Source: Sebastes aleutianus (lineage: Eukaryota > Chordata > Actinopteri > Perciformes > Sebastidae). Taken from it: DNA of 64,000 nt. Position 1 is the stretch's first letter, and each line of letters opens with the position of its first letter. Position numbers and translations under genes: made by a program. The DNA lies in assembly GCA_916700875.1 (NCBI GenBank), contig CAKAKS010000001.1, positions 18,256,461-18,320,460 on the forward strand. The letters run 5' to 3'. A model generated the notes under the pieces. The model made no database searches and was not told where the DNA came from. It saw only the letters and a program-made list of their open reading frames with translations. Below, one piece after another: positions 24,301 through 31,439 of the stretch.

Positions 24301-25125
24301 TCTGCCATTCTTTAATGCTATTTGATATAATCTTGGATTTCTACAACCGATGATGAGGATTTCAACAGCTGCTCCACAGCTGACTGCGAGTGTCGGTAGT
24401 CCGACCCTCTCCTTTGAGCTCCGGAGGTGGAGGGACTGTGATGGTGAGACAGCGCTGATGAGATATTGAGCAGAATTTGAGTTGGCTGATATATTTTACA
24501 TTTGTAAGGTGCTTGTAGAATAGTTATGGCTCAATAGCACAAATAACACTGCTTTTAAATGTTTATGATAAAGTGGATATAAGTATGAAGAGAAGTTAAA
24601 TGTGTGAGAGGCATCATTATACGTATAATGACATTTAATGTCTACAGTCTGGCTTCAATTCACCACCTCACCATCTCCGTCTCCAGTTTCCCCTGCCTCG
24701 GTGCCTCCATAATGTGCGTACGCACGGGTCAAAGTTTCCGTACCGGTGCGCACATTCTCCCGTCAAGTTTGTTTTTATAGATCACAACTATTGCGTGGGA
24801 AGTGGCGTACGCACATTTCAGGCCCCGTTTTGTGCGTACGTAACGGTTATAAATGAGACCCCTGATATGCGAGTGATATATTTTCTAGAGTTGTGGAAAG
24901 TTTGAATGGAGTCTTGAATGTGAAACAAACTAAAAGGTGTCTGTTTGTTTCCCTCTGCAGGTGCTGGTCGGATTAATTACCATGTTGGCCGCTGGGGTAG
25001 GTAGTGGAACTCAGGTGGGAGCTCTGTTTAGATACCGCAAAGAGAAAACAAGAGCACGGAGATTGATGTCCCGACTCAACCCGCCTGTTCAGGGACTTGA
25101 TGAACGGATCACCAGCGAAGCCTAA
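7945..25125 (+). CDS. PLAAT/HRASLS-family phospholipase-acyltransferase
   Basis: Four coding exons (7945-7959, 21076-21184, 21712-21980, 24961-25125) join in frame to 185 aa. PLAAT enzymes are thiol hydrolase/acyltransferases of the NlpC/P60-LRAT fold; they act on membrane phospholipids and N-acylate phosphatidylethanolamine. The family features are present in order: a GDLIEIFR block, His25 in YEHWAVYVGD, His37 in IVHL, then Cys115 in the NCEHF motif, giving the expected His-His-Cys site. A hydrophobic anchor (about residues 132-154) follows, then a basic tail. Length fits the usual 160-190 aa. The first coding exon gives only MALTL. Exon phases (0, 1, 0) and GT-AG sites all agree. A likely poly(A) signal AATAAA is at 25801. 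The gene looks functional despite more than 12 kb of transposons in one intron. Which PLAAT paralogue it is cannot be settled here. Confidence 0.92.
8041..8783 (-). repeat. gypsy 3' LTR, 743 bp
   Basis: The LTR is bounded by TGTGGC and GCCACA inverted ends. A purine tract GGGGGAGGGAG (minus strand, 8784-8794) abuts its start, as expected for the plus-strand primer. The same LTR, split by an insertion, appears at 43099-45005. Confidence 0.88.
8865..11546 (-). CDS. gypsy pol: reverse transcriptase, RNase H, integrase
   Basis: An uninterrupted 893-aa frame. Reverse transcriptase (about residues 20-200) has VMPFGLKGAPATFQ and the catalytic YLDD at 166-169. RNase H starts near residue 310 with YTDASSTGLGAVLAQ. 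The integrase has an HHCC finger (about 540-590, ending CTICQKYKP), the Asp of LGLDLMGP, the Asp of LSDRGPQF and a TERINRSLK stretch. It copies the RNA genome and integrates the DNA. No chromodomain is evident. The N-terminal part of pol is cut off by the 942-bp insertion at 11585, so the first methionine is only the first available. The open frame suggests fairly recent activity. Confidence 0.95.
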   Translation of the reverse strand: MLKHKIKLNSDVVVTQRPYRLPLQKRKMVKEQIEEMLQQGIIVPSHSPWASPIVVVPRKDGGTPRFCVDLRRVNEHSEGDAYPLPTISEILESLAGSAVFTTLDLNSGYWQVEMDLESQHLTAFVTCFGLFHFRVMPFGLKGAPATFQRLMTQVLRSCLGECCMVYLDDIIIYSKDVQNHFHDVQRVFDCLQQAGLTLNIKKCHFCCPELKFLGRVVSKEGVRADPAKTEALCDYPVPRNLKEVQRFLGLAGWYHRYVPNFSMIAEPLNALKKKGVVFKWSEECQKAFQCLKDHLTSPPVLGHPDMCNTFVVYTDASSTGLGAVLAQRSNTSSREEVIAYGSRSLTRSEQNYSTTERECLAVVWSLEKWRHYLEGKPFVVVTDHSSLLWVFNTNKASSRLIRWALRLQEFSFTIVYRKGKLNNAPDALSRATGPASLALYTRSLTRDEKFVPFPLTDEDIWKAQRSDPDIQKIYQALLTDDKPGGEADSGFVILEDTVYRKTKHLDCGDLYQVYVPQSLRPVVLHAYHDNPLSGHFGRYKTQQRIREVAYWPKIWTDVAEYVRSCTICQKYKPESRKPAGLLQQTKVTEPWEMLGLDLMGPLPRSSLGNTQLLVVVDYYSRWVELFPLRNATASTISKCLRKDIFTRWGVPKHVLSDRGPQFTSEVFKELCDSWGVVHKLTTAYHPQTNMTERINRSLKSMIASYVGEKHKSWDRFIPELRFALNSAVNEATGFSPAELLLRGSLKGPFARAFEPSSQVPRALKNVRALVESNLAQAKRKQAHTYNKNRRHVTYEMKDRVWMKAHPVSKASKNYTAKLAPRWIGPYRIVEQVGPVNYRIVREDTGQDLRVVNVCDLKECRPTSVEVEAQEREAVMRIFLDSDTSDEDEFMGFL
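11846..11954. repeat. 109-bp direct repeat, copy 1
   Basis: Identical by eye to 12403-12511. It ends TTTACAG and is followed here by GTGAGAG, a good splice-donor sequence. Confidence 0.9.
12403..12511. repeat. 109-bp direct repeat, copy 2
   Basis: Same 109 bases as copy 1, but followed by CTTAATAAATG instead of the GTGAGAG donor, as if a spliced junction had been copied back. Confidence 0.9.
12534..12688 (-). pseudogene. gypsy pol N-terminal fragment between insertions
   Basis: The minus-strand frame here reads through a helical segment containing DSGLTGRDAEKLYQLLLN and NDETGFSHPGA. This is the protease-RT linker of the gypsy polyprotein. It is separated from the rest of pol by the 942-bp insertion and from gag by the L1. 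Confidence 0.7.
12893..12922. repeat. GT microsatellite in L1 3' UTR
   Basis: About 15 GT units, followed by a G-rich run, between the ORF2 stop and the LINE 3' end. Confidence 0.9.
12974..16771 (-). pseudogene. L1 ORF2: endonuclease-reverse transcriptase, one nonsense codon
   Basis: One frame of 1265 codon positions is interrupted only by TAA at 16190-16192. The N-terminal part is an APE-type endonuclease (SWNCRGLN, YLQETHL, GGDLNCVL; after the stop SRIDFIF and SDHSPVSM). The central part is a LINE reverse transcriptase with KAPGPDGFPIDFYK, RPISLLSNDYKIL, GTRQGCPLSPLLFN and the catalytic YADD in SLYADDLILYIS. The C-terminus has a Cys-rich CSRCHQDDATLYHMFWTC motif. It nicks target DNA and reverse transcribes the LINE RNA. 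The stop lies within the endonuclease domain, so this copy cannot make full-length ORF2p unless the stop is read through. Confidence 0.93.
17526..18386 (-). CDS. L1 ORF1 RNA-binding protein
   Basis: An intact 286-aa frame. The N-terminal half (about residues 30-130) is a coiled coil with heptads of Leu, Val and Ile. The middle has the RRM-like segment beginning RRCNLRIIGVKE. The C-terminal domain includes LDRAHRTLRERP and ends FVKGKLKS. This is the trimeric nucleic-acid chaperone layout of L1 ORF1p. It lies upstream of ORF2 on the same strand. The start ATG follows a short GC-rich leader. Confidence 0.9.
   Translation of the reverse strand: MPRHKTQEASMPAANKESTGKVAGGGQVAILREIRTLKVELLSKIDEKAETQATEIRNQCEQLRGEFKNAMEQSNMKTTALEARVSDMEEAGNEHSDAITFLQQEVAQLKRDVTSLEQKNEDLEARSRRCNLRIIGVKERREDGKHVPEFVSQLLMDSLGLDKAPLLDRAHRTLRERPGDDQPARALIVRCHYFQERELLMKTAIQKKEIVTPDGERIRIQPDYTQKIIKQRAAFNEVRGELRRLDGVRYGLFYPAELRITTTEGIRRSFKDTKVAMEFVKGKLKS
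18679..20643 (-). pseudogene. gypsy gag-protease with in-frame TGA
   Basis: One minus-strand frame runs from ATG at 20643 to a stop at 18679, broken once by TGA at 19765-19767. The first 292 residues are acidic (a run of eight Asp) and predicted helical/coiled coil. After the TGA come a capsid-like domain (FFPCYGGPQDEKDP, ARDWWETV), a zinc knuckle CWRCHGEHAPGFC and a retropepsin site ALVDTGATYTLLH. The C-terminus then leaves the expected frame near 18780, suggesting a frameshift. The TGA could be a mutation or a genuine separation of an N-terminal protein from gag. Confidence 0.85.
20818..20830 (-). repeat. 13-base remnant of gypsy 5' LTR
   Basis: TGTGGCGGTACTG is identical to the outer 13 bases of the 3' LTR at 8041. 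After it the sequence changes abruptly to unrelated DNA, so about 730 bases of LTR are missing. Confidence 0.75.
21076..21184 (+). CDS. PLAAT exon 3: both catalytic histidines
   Basis: The 109-base exon encodes GDLIEIFRGSYEHWAVYVGD and the following IVHL, containing both catalytic His residues. The donor TCCT/GTGAGT leads directly into an AC microsatellite. Confidence 0.93.
21191..21300. repeat. AC microsatellite
   Basis: About 55 AC units, starting a few bases after the PLAAT exon 3 donor. Confidence 0.97.
21311..21534. mobile_element. Short hAT MITE in PLAAT intron 3
   Basis: The ends CAGTGGTTCCCAAA and TTTGAAAACCACTG are imperfect inverted repeats. The flanks GTCTACAC and CTCTAGAC match at 6 of 8 positions, fitting an old 8-base target duplication. 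Confidence 0.75.
21712..21980 (+). CDS. PLAAT exon 4: catalytic cysteine NCEHF
   Basis: The 269-base exon encodes the central domain, including TKKAIVKKEKL, a WEINN stretch and the NCEHFANKLRYG catalytic block. The acceptor is TTTCTCCCTAG and the donor CGGCAG/GTCGGT. Confidence 0.93.
22098..22940. mobile_element. hAT-type MITE, perfect 8-bp TSD
   Basis: The terminal inverted repeats are TAGGGATGCACC and GGTGCATCCCTA. The perfect target duplication AAAATAAG lies at 22090-22097 and 22941-22948. The ends are rich in CCGATAC/GTATCGG motifs typical of a widespread fish MITE. No coding frame. Confidence 0.9.
23179..24864. mobile_element. TIR DNA transposon with Myb-like gene remnant
   Basis: The terminal inverted repeats are CAGGGGTCTCATTTATAA and TTATAAATGAGACCCCTG. 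Subterminal GTGCGTACGCAC-type palindromes recur at both ends. No exact target duplication is apparent. Near 23484-23560 a short plus-strand frame reads ERKTEKRSFSDTEIKVLV, like the N-terminus of a SANT/Myb-type protein carried by PIF/Harbinger elements. The element is otherwise non-coding and looks like an internally deleted derivative. Confidence 0.7.
23921..24060. repeat. 28-bp minisatellite, five units
   Basis: Five head-to-tail 28-base units of the form RRAGATGTGCYGGGTRGAGG plus TGACTGGT, inside the TIR element. It explains the repetitive Thr/Ser/Pro frames on the minus strand. Confidence 0.92.
24961..25125 (+). CDS. PLAAT exon 5: membrane anchor and C-terminus
   Basis: A CCCTCTGCAG acceptor precedes 54 codons and TAA at 25123-25125. 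It encodes a Leu/Ala/Gly-rich hydrophobic segment followed by an Arg/Lys-rich tail ending ITSEA. Confidence 0.9.
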   Translation: MLVGLITMLAAGVGSGTQVGALFRYRKEKTRARRLMSRLNPPVQGLDERITSEA

Positions 25126-25168
25126 CTGGTAGACTCATCGAGTCACTCACAGGACACCAATTTACACC

Positions 25169-25603
25169 TGTAGTGGCTATCTTTAGTCTTCATACGTCTA
25201 TCTTCGTCTTAACTTACTTTCTGTCAATAACCACACTTCAAGAACGACATCACAATGTTTTACGCGTTGAGTCGGCCCGGTAGCAACGCCAACGCCAACG
25301 GTAACGGTAACGGTAAAACAACCGTGTTGCTCCGCCGGTAACTCGTTTATTTACAACTGAACCTTTTCACAATAAAAGTCATTTCACAATAAAAGTTTAC
25401 TTCCTGTCCCTAAGTGACATGTATACGGAAGCCGCACAGGATGAAACTCAAATTCACAGTGGTAAACATACAGGAAGGAACCACACCATATATAGTCACA
25501 ATAATCTCTCATATTTAACTGAAATATATTTCTCAGTGAACTTCAGCAAATAATATTATCAAAACAATAAACATAAACTTTGCACTAGTAAATGGCGCTT
25601 ACA
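25169..25603 (-). mobile_element. Solo BEL/Pao LTR in PLAAT 3' UTR
   Basis: The segment begins TGTAGTGGC and ends GGCGCTTACA, and is the reverse complement of the BEL 3' LTR at 41549-41940 with small indels. Flanks ACACC and ACATC match at 4 of 5 positions, fitting a 5-base target duplication. It starts 43 bases after the PLAAT stop codon. Confidence 0.85.
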
Positions 25604-25800
25604 ACATCTGTGATTTAGATAGAAATGTGGCTTTGCCACATAATGTAAAATGTACTACGGCCTAGTGTTTATTGTAAAAGTACATTGATGAATTGGGTCC
25701 TGGGCTGAAAGGAGACATGTGGACTAAACTAATTGATCACTCAATGACATGTCATCTCTAATGAATAGCACTTTGTCTTCCTCTGACATTTAATTGTTTT

Positions 25801-25806
25801 GAATAA
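25801..25806 (+). promoter_or_regulatory. Probable PLAAT poly(A) signal AATAAA
   Basis: The AATAAA hexamer is on the gene strand about 675 bases after the stop codon, beyond the solo LTR. It is followed by T/G-rich sequence. Confidence 0.5.
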
Positions 25807-25867
25807 AGAATAATTTGTGTGATTCTGGATTCTGGATTTTAACTGTTACACTTATTTCCCTCGATCA

Positions 25868-26140
25868 GTTTTGTTCATTTGAATCTCTAAGCATTTTATT
25901 AGAAGCAGCATACAGTATTTTATCAATATTACTGTATTGTAGAGACAAGCCACCTAATTTAACTCCTAAATACTCTGCTGATTTTACTGAATCTGTGGCT
26001 TGTTTCCAGTCCATGAGCTTTGTTTTCATTGTCCCGTCAAGGGTATCATGACTGTGATTTTCAAGTGTTGCAGCTCGTCTCACAATATTTGCAGTGGTGG
26101 CGTTACTGTGGATGCGTTTCCATATACTAGATGCAAGCAA
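25868..26140 (-). CDS. Unrecognised last exon, tail-to-tail with PLAAT
   Basis: A minus-strand frame of about 90 codons follows a possible acceptor (TTGCATCTAG near 26128) and ends TGA near 25866. It contains NIVRRAATLENHSHDTLDG, MDWKQATDSVKSAEYLGV and ILYAASNKMLRDS, a non-repetitive amphipathic composition that looks like real protein. I do not recognise the family. The same sequence in copy A (window start) carries a one-base insertion that breaks the frame. It lies downstream of the SCYL1 tail on the same strand. Confidence 0.45.
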
Positions 26141-27468
26141 AATATGGCACTCACAATGTAAACCATAAGTTAGATAAGCATATTGTTACGTATGGCCAGG
26201 TTATCTCTACAGCTGCCTGCATCGGCTATTTATTGTTGTGTTTTGGAGGTGATTTTTTTTCTCAGTTACCTCTAGTTAAATCTATGTAGATCATTTTGGT
26301 TTTATTTGTCCAGGCTTTTAGATATCAGTCTCTGACATTCCTGTCTGCTACTCAATATAAATCAATGAAATTTCAGCATTTTGAAAAAAAGCATCAACAG
26401 CGATCTCTCCAGAATCAGTGCCCAATAATACAATGGAGGCGAAAAGATAATCAGGATAAGTATTTCTATAATTCCCACGGTTATATCATTGAGGTCTGTT
26501 GACATTTTCACTTCTGTTGTATTGTGGTGGAGGCAGAAATCTCAGAGATGATATCCCTCCCATCCTCCTGACGACAACTCAATACATTCTTGGCTCATAC
26601 ATCTGCTGAGGAGGACGATGACTACTGCCTTTTCATTTAAAGAAGAAACATACATTTATTTTACTTATATTTATTTTTAGAACAGCTCACATGCTACATG
26701 ATTTGGATTCTCAGTAAACGGTTGCATCCAGTCTTCTTCAGTCCACCTGAACTAAACACAGCTTAGTTCCTTGGCACCAAACACCAGGACATTAGCTCCA
26801 ATGGTGACGGCTGCTGATTGTGTCTATAAGTGACACCTAACAATACCATACCCAACACAGACTGGAGTCATAGAGGTTACACTGAAAGGTTGGATGAAAA
26901 CAGAATTTGCAGGTGGGAAGATATTTCAGGTTGAAATGTTCTGTTGGATGTAATCCTGCAGAGCAGATCGGTTTTATTAAATAAAAGGCACAAATAAAAG
27001 AGTAAGAGGAACTTTCTTTTAGGGACCTCCTTTACCCTGACTGCACCAAATACCATCAAAAATGACTGATGGGTAAATCTTTACTTCCTCAGATGATCCC
27101 AAAAGGTTTTTAGTGAGCTCTGCATAAAAGATTTCAAAATAAAACTCATTTGATTTCCCTCCACCACAGCACTACTAGGACACACAGGAAAAAGGCATGT
27201 AAACACATAAATTGATTTTCCTTTGAAACCAGTTTAACTACTTATTTCCATCATGTGTCTGCAGTGCATGTGACACATTTACAGATCTGGAACCAGTCAA
27301 ATGCGTCACCCGTCCGGCCAGTTCAGTACGGTAAAATACAGTGTTGAATGTGCAAAGTGAACTCTGTGCCATGAATCCTTTTGTTAAGCCACACAAATAC
27401 ACAAGTGCATGCATGGATTGATTTTAAGTCTGAACATTCATTTTCAGACAAGATGCACCATTTATATA

Positions 27469-29089
27469 CAGACGTAGGCAAAGTTGTTGGTAACGTTCCG
27501 TTAAAGAGAGAAAAACCCACAATGGTCACTGAAATAACTTGAAACTGACAAAAGTAATAATAAATAAAAATTCACTGAAAATTAACTAATGAAAATCACA
27601 TATTGTTTTTGAATTATGGTTCAGCAGAATCATTTAAAAAAACAAACTAATGAAACTGGCCTAGACAAAAATGATGGTAACATTAACTTAATATTTTGTT
27701 GCACAACCTTTTTAGGCAATCACTTCAATCGAGTGATTTCTGTAACTCTCAATGAGACTTCTGCACCTGTCGACAGGTATGTTGGCCCACTCCTCGTGAG
27801 CAAACTGCTCCAGCTGTCTCAGGTTTGAAGGGTGCCTTCTCCAGACAGCATGTTTCAGCTCCTTCCACAGATGTTCAATAGGATTTAGATCAGGGCTCAT
27901 AGAAGGCCACTTCAGAATAGTCCAATGTTTTGTTCTTAGCCATTCTTGGGTGTTTTTAGCTGTGTTTTGGGTCATTATCCTGTTTGAGGACCCATAACCT
28001 GCAACTGAGACCAAGCTTTCTGACACTGGGCAGCACATTTCGCTCTAGAATGCCTTGATAGTCTTGAGATTTCATTGCACCCTGCACAGATTCAAGACAC
28101 CCTGTGCCAGATGCAACAAAGCAGCCCCATAACATAACCGAGCCTCCTCCATGTTTCACTGTAGGTACAGTGTTCTTTTCTTTGGATGCTTCATCTCTTC
28201 GTCTGTGAACATAGAGCTGATGTGACTTGCCAAAAAGCTCCAGTTTTGTCTCATCTGTCCAAAGGACATTCTCCCAGAAGCTTTGTGGCTTGTCAATATG
28301 CATTTTGGAAAATTCCAGTCTCGCTTTTTTATGATTTGGTGTCCTCCTCGGTTGTCTTCCATTAAGTCCACTTTGGCTCAAACAGTGACGGATGGTGCGA
28401 TCTGACACTGATGTACCTTGACCTTGGAGTTCACCTCTAATCTCTTTGGAAGTTGTTCTGGGCTCTTTGGTTATCATTCGTATTATCCGTCTCTTCAATA
28501 TGTCATCAATTTTCCTCTTGCGGCCACGTCCAGGGAGGTTGGCTACAGTCCCATGGACCTTAAACTTCTGAATAATATGTGCAGCTGTAGTCACAGGAAC
28601 ATCAAGCTGCTTGGAGATGGTCTTATAGCCTTTACCTTTAACATGAAGGTCTATAATGTTCTTTCTGATCTCCTGAGACAACTCTCTCCTTAGCTTTCTG
28701 TGGTCCATGTTCAGTGTGGTACACACCATGACACCAAACAGCACAGTGACTACTTTTCACCCTTTAAATAGGCAGACTGACTGATTACAAGTTTGAAGAC
28801 ACCTGTGATGCTAATTACAGGACACACCTTAGTTTAATATGTCCCTGTGGTCACATTATTTTACATCTTTTCTAGGGCTACCATCATTTTTGTCTAGGCC
28901 AGTTTCATCAGTTTGTTTTTTAAAATGATTCTGTTGAACCACAATTCAAAAACAATATCTGATTTTCATTAGTTCATTTTCAGTAAATTTTTATTTATTA
29001 TTACTTTTGTCAGTTTCAAGTTATTTCAGTGACCATTGTGGGTTTTTCTCTCTTTAACGGAACGTTACCAACAACTTTGCCTACGTCTG
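27469..29089. mobile_element. Tc1/mariner transposon, 1.62 kb
   Basis: It is flanked by TA on both sides (27467-27468 and 29090-29091); the empty site is visible in copy A near 1565. Long inverted repeats of about 210 bases start CAGACGTAGGCAAAGTTG. A single transposase gene lies inside on the minus strand. Confidence 0.95.
27712..28744 (-). pseudogene. Tc1 transposase with one frameshift
   Basis: The N-terminal 262 codons (28744-27956) contain paired helix-turn-helix DNA-binding domains, a GRGRKRK basic motif, the first catalytic Asp in WTDETKLELFG and the second in QDNDPKHS. A two-base deletion near 27960 shifts the frame. The last part (to 27712) holds the third acidic residue in SPDLNPIEHLWKELK. 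The DDE catalytic set is therefore complete but split over two frames. Otherwise the reading frame is clean. Confidence 0.93.
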
Positions 29090-29464
29090 TACATTTACTT
29101 TACAACTTTATGAGTTATGTCTTTAAAAAAACAAAGAGGGGGACATTTTTGTGTGATCAACTGGAGCTGCAGGGAGTTCCACTCTGTGCTGCTTTTCTGT
29201 CTCTTGTGTTTGTTTCAGCTCTGCCATCCACAGTAATGCATTCATAAAGCACTGGGTTGTTGCTTCTTCACCCGTCTGTCAGTTCCTGAATGAAGAAAGA
29301 CGGAGAATCCCAAAGCTGAGAGTCATTTACTGACCGACAGTAACTGTTCACACTTCTTGGTCCTTAGTTTGTGGAATGTCCGGCCTCCATCTACTGATCT
29401 GTGTCCAGTCACTGTGGTCCGTGTTCCTGCATCCCCACCCTCAAATCTTTCTCTGCATCCCCCG

Positions 29465-31363
29465 TCAGTCCAGCTTGCGTGCGCCCAGTTTGAGAGGACC
29501 TTTAGCAGCTTTGCGCTCCGCCCGTTTCACCTCCAGCTCTTTCCTCCTCTCCTCCCGTTTCTTCTTGGACAGCTCGGCCTTGCTGAGACCTGGTGGACGA
29601 TAAAGACAGCCGGTTCAATGCACGGGCGGACAGATCGTTAGTTAATGGTCATCTAACAAGAATATTTGAGTATTAAGTCATTAGTGTGAATACAGAAGAA
29701 GTTCAAGTGAAGATTTTAAGACTGAAAAGCAGAGGTGTGACCAAGTCAATGTTTTGCAAGCCACAAGTAAGTCTCAAGTCTTTGCACTTAAGTCCCAGCT
29801 TGTGAAATCCCAAGTCCTAAACTTTGAGTTTTCAGTCCTAAACAAGTCATAATACAAATCCAAATGAAATGCCATTTTCGTCTACATCTGTAATTTTTGA
29901 CCAGCATGTTTTGCATACTGCAATTCATTTTTTGTTGACGGCCGCATAGTTTTTGTACGCAAACAAAATCATCTTTGGTATCATCTTTTCCAACTGGCGT
30001 TCAGTAACGTAACGTTAGTTCTACATGGTTCTCTCCTGCAACTTGATTGGATGCTGTCAGATTGGTTCAACAACAAAGTGGATCTGGGGAGTTAAGTGTT
30101 GACTTGCTGGGAATGAAAAGCGTTAACGTTGGTTGATTGAGGAAATGAAGGGAAATGAATTGATTCATTGCACACTTTTTAATCTGTGGGCTTTGGGGAA
30201 GGTATCAAGTATTTTCAAGTCAAAAGGCTCAAGTCCAAGTGAAGTCACAAGTCATTGGTGTTAAAGTCCAAGTCTAGTTGCATGTCTTTTCTGATTTTAT
30301 CCAGTCGGGTCTAAAGCCATCAAATTTGAGACTCGAGTCTGACTCAAGTCCGTCATGTGACTCGAGTTCACACCTCTGCAGAGAAGTAAAAATGGGCATT
30401 GTGACGGATAAAGGTTTTATATTTCTGATAAGGAGGGCCAGCTGAGAGACTTACCCTGGTTCCCATCCACTGACTCCCAGCTCTCCTCAGCCCCCCAGTC
30501 TCCTGTTGCCTCTGCAGACCAGCCATCTCCAGTCTGACCAGGAGAGAACACAACATACACATCACTGTACAGACATGCAGGTACTGTAAAGATAATCCTG
30601 ACTGTTTATTTCTCTACAGATCAACTTCTCATCAAGAGGGGGCAGTATTTTTACCTCATTTAAAGGAAGTCTCTTACATTTCAAGGAAAAAAGCTTACTC
30701 GTTTTCTTAGTGAGAGTTAGATGGGAGGATCGATAACACTCATGTCTGTACACTTAATGTGTAAAGCAAGAGCCAGCAGGTGGTTAGCTTAGCTTAGCAT
30801 AAAGACCTGAAGCAGGGGGAAACAGCTAGCCTGGCTCTGAAAACGTTTTCAGAACGCAACTCCCCATAAAACCATAACTTGTTGTATTTACACTTTGGTT
30901 GTTGTACAGATTAGACAAATGAGATGTAACGTGTTAAACTGTGAGCTTCAGAGGAGCTGTAGGTGGATAACTGCCTCAGATAACAATGTGAATAATTTAC
31001 TTTGCAGATATTGAATACTTTAAAACTGTAAATCAAAAAGGATGCAGACTTTTTATTCCTATTAATAGATTTTTGTTGTGTTTTTTCAGAATTCACAATT
31101 TGTGACTGTTCTGTTTATTCACAATCTAGCAACACTAATTTAATCTGTCCCTCTCTTGCTCCTGTGTGTTTTTGCCGTCCTCACCGTGGCAGCAGTGCCG
31201 GCTGTGTTTCTCTGGGACACGCTGGCGAACAGATCATTCTGACCGGCCCCTTGGAGGCGGATCTGTTGGTGTCCCAGTTGTACTCCCTGGCTAACCGCAC
31301 TCCTTCTGGCAGGGGGAGCGTCGTCATGTTGGCCAGGGTTGTGTCCGTGTCCTCCTCCGCCCA
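29465..31363 (-). pseudogene. scyl1: SCYL1 C-terminal exons, copy B (broken)
   Basis: The same three exons as copy A: 29465-29589 (ends RKLD), 30455-30533 and the partial exon from 31185 to about 31363. In the last of these, one C is missing from the C-run at 31247-31250 (four instead of five), which shifts the frame, and a Ser-to-Arg change lies in the LASEYN block. The exon is cut off at the duplication breakpoint and has no acceptor. It cannot make a SCYL1 tail and is a pseudogene. Confidence 0.85.
29730..30378. mobile_element. hAT-type MITE, full copy
   Basis: The ends are CAGAGGTGTGACC and GAGTTCACACCTCTG. The interior is rich in CAAGTC/GACTCGAGTC motifs, a well-known fish MITE pattern. 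Flanks CTGAAAAG and CAGAGAAG agree at 6 of 8 positions. No coding frame. Confidence 0.8.
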
Positions 31364-31365
31364 GC

Positions 31366-31437
31366 AAAGCTCCTCCTATAACTGTGTATAGGCCTACAGT
31401 AGCGTACAGGCCCACAGTTATAGGAGGAGCGAAGCTC
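31366..31437. repeat. Hairpin-forming palindrome at duplication breakpoint
   Basis: GCTCCTCCTATAACTGTG (31369-31386) is followed after 26 bases by its exact reverse complement (31413-31430). It begins where copy B stops matching copy A. Confidence 0.9.
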
Positions 31438-31439
31438 TC

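Larger units (their letters stand above)
25988..31363. repeat. Segmental duplication copy B
   Basis: Collinear with 1 to about 3297 at high identity. Differences are a Tc1 insertion (27469-29089), an intact hAT MITE (29730-30378, mostly deleted in copy A), a loss of about 90 bases near 27440 and scattered substitutions. It ends inside the SCYL1 antepenultimate exon, where a hairpin sequence begins. Confidence 0.93.
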
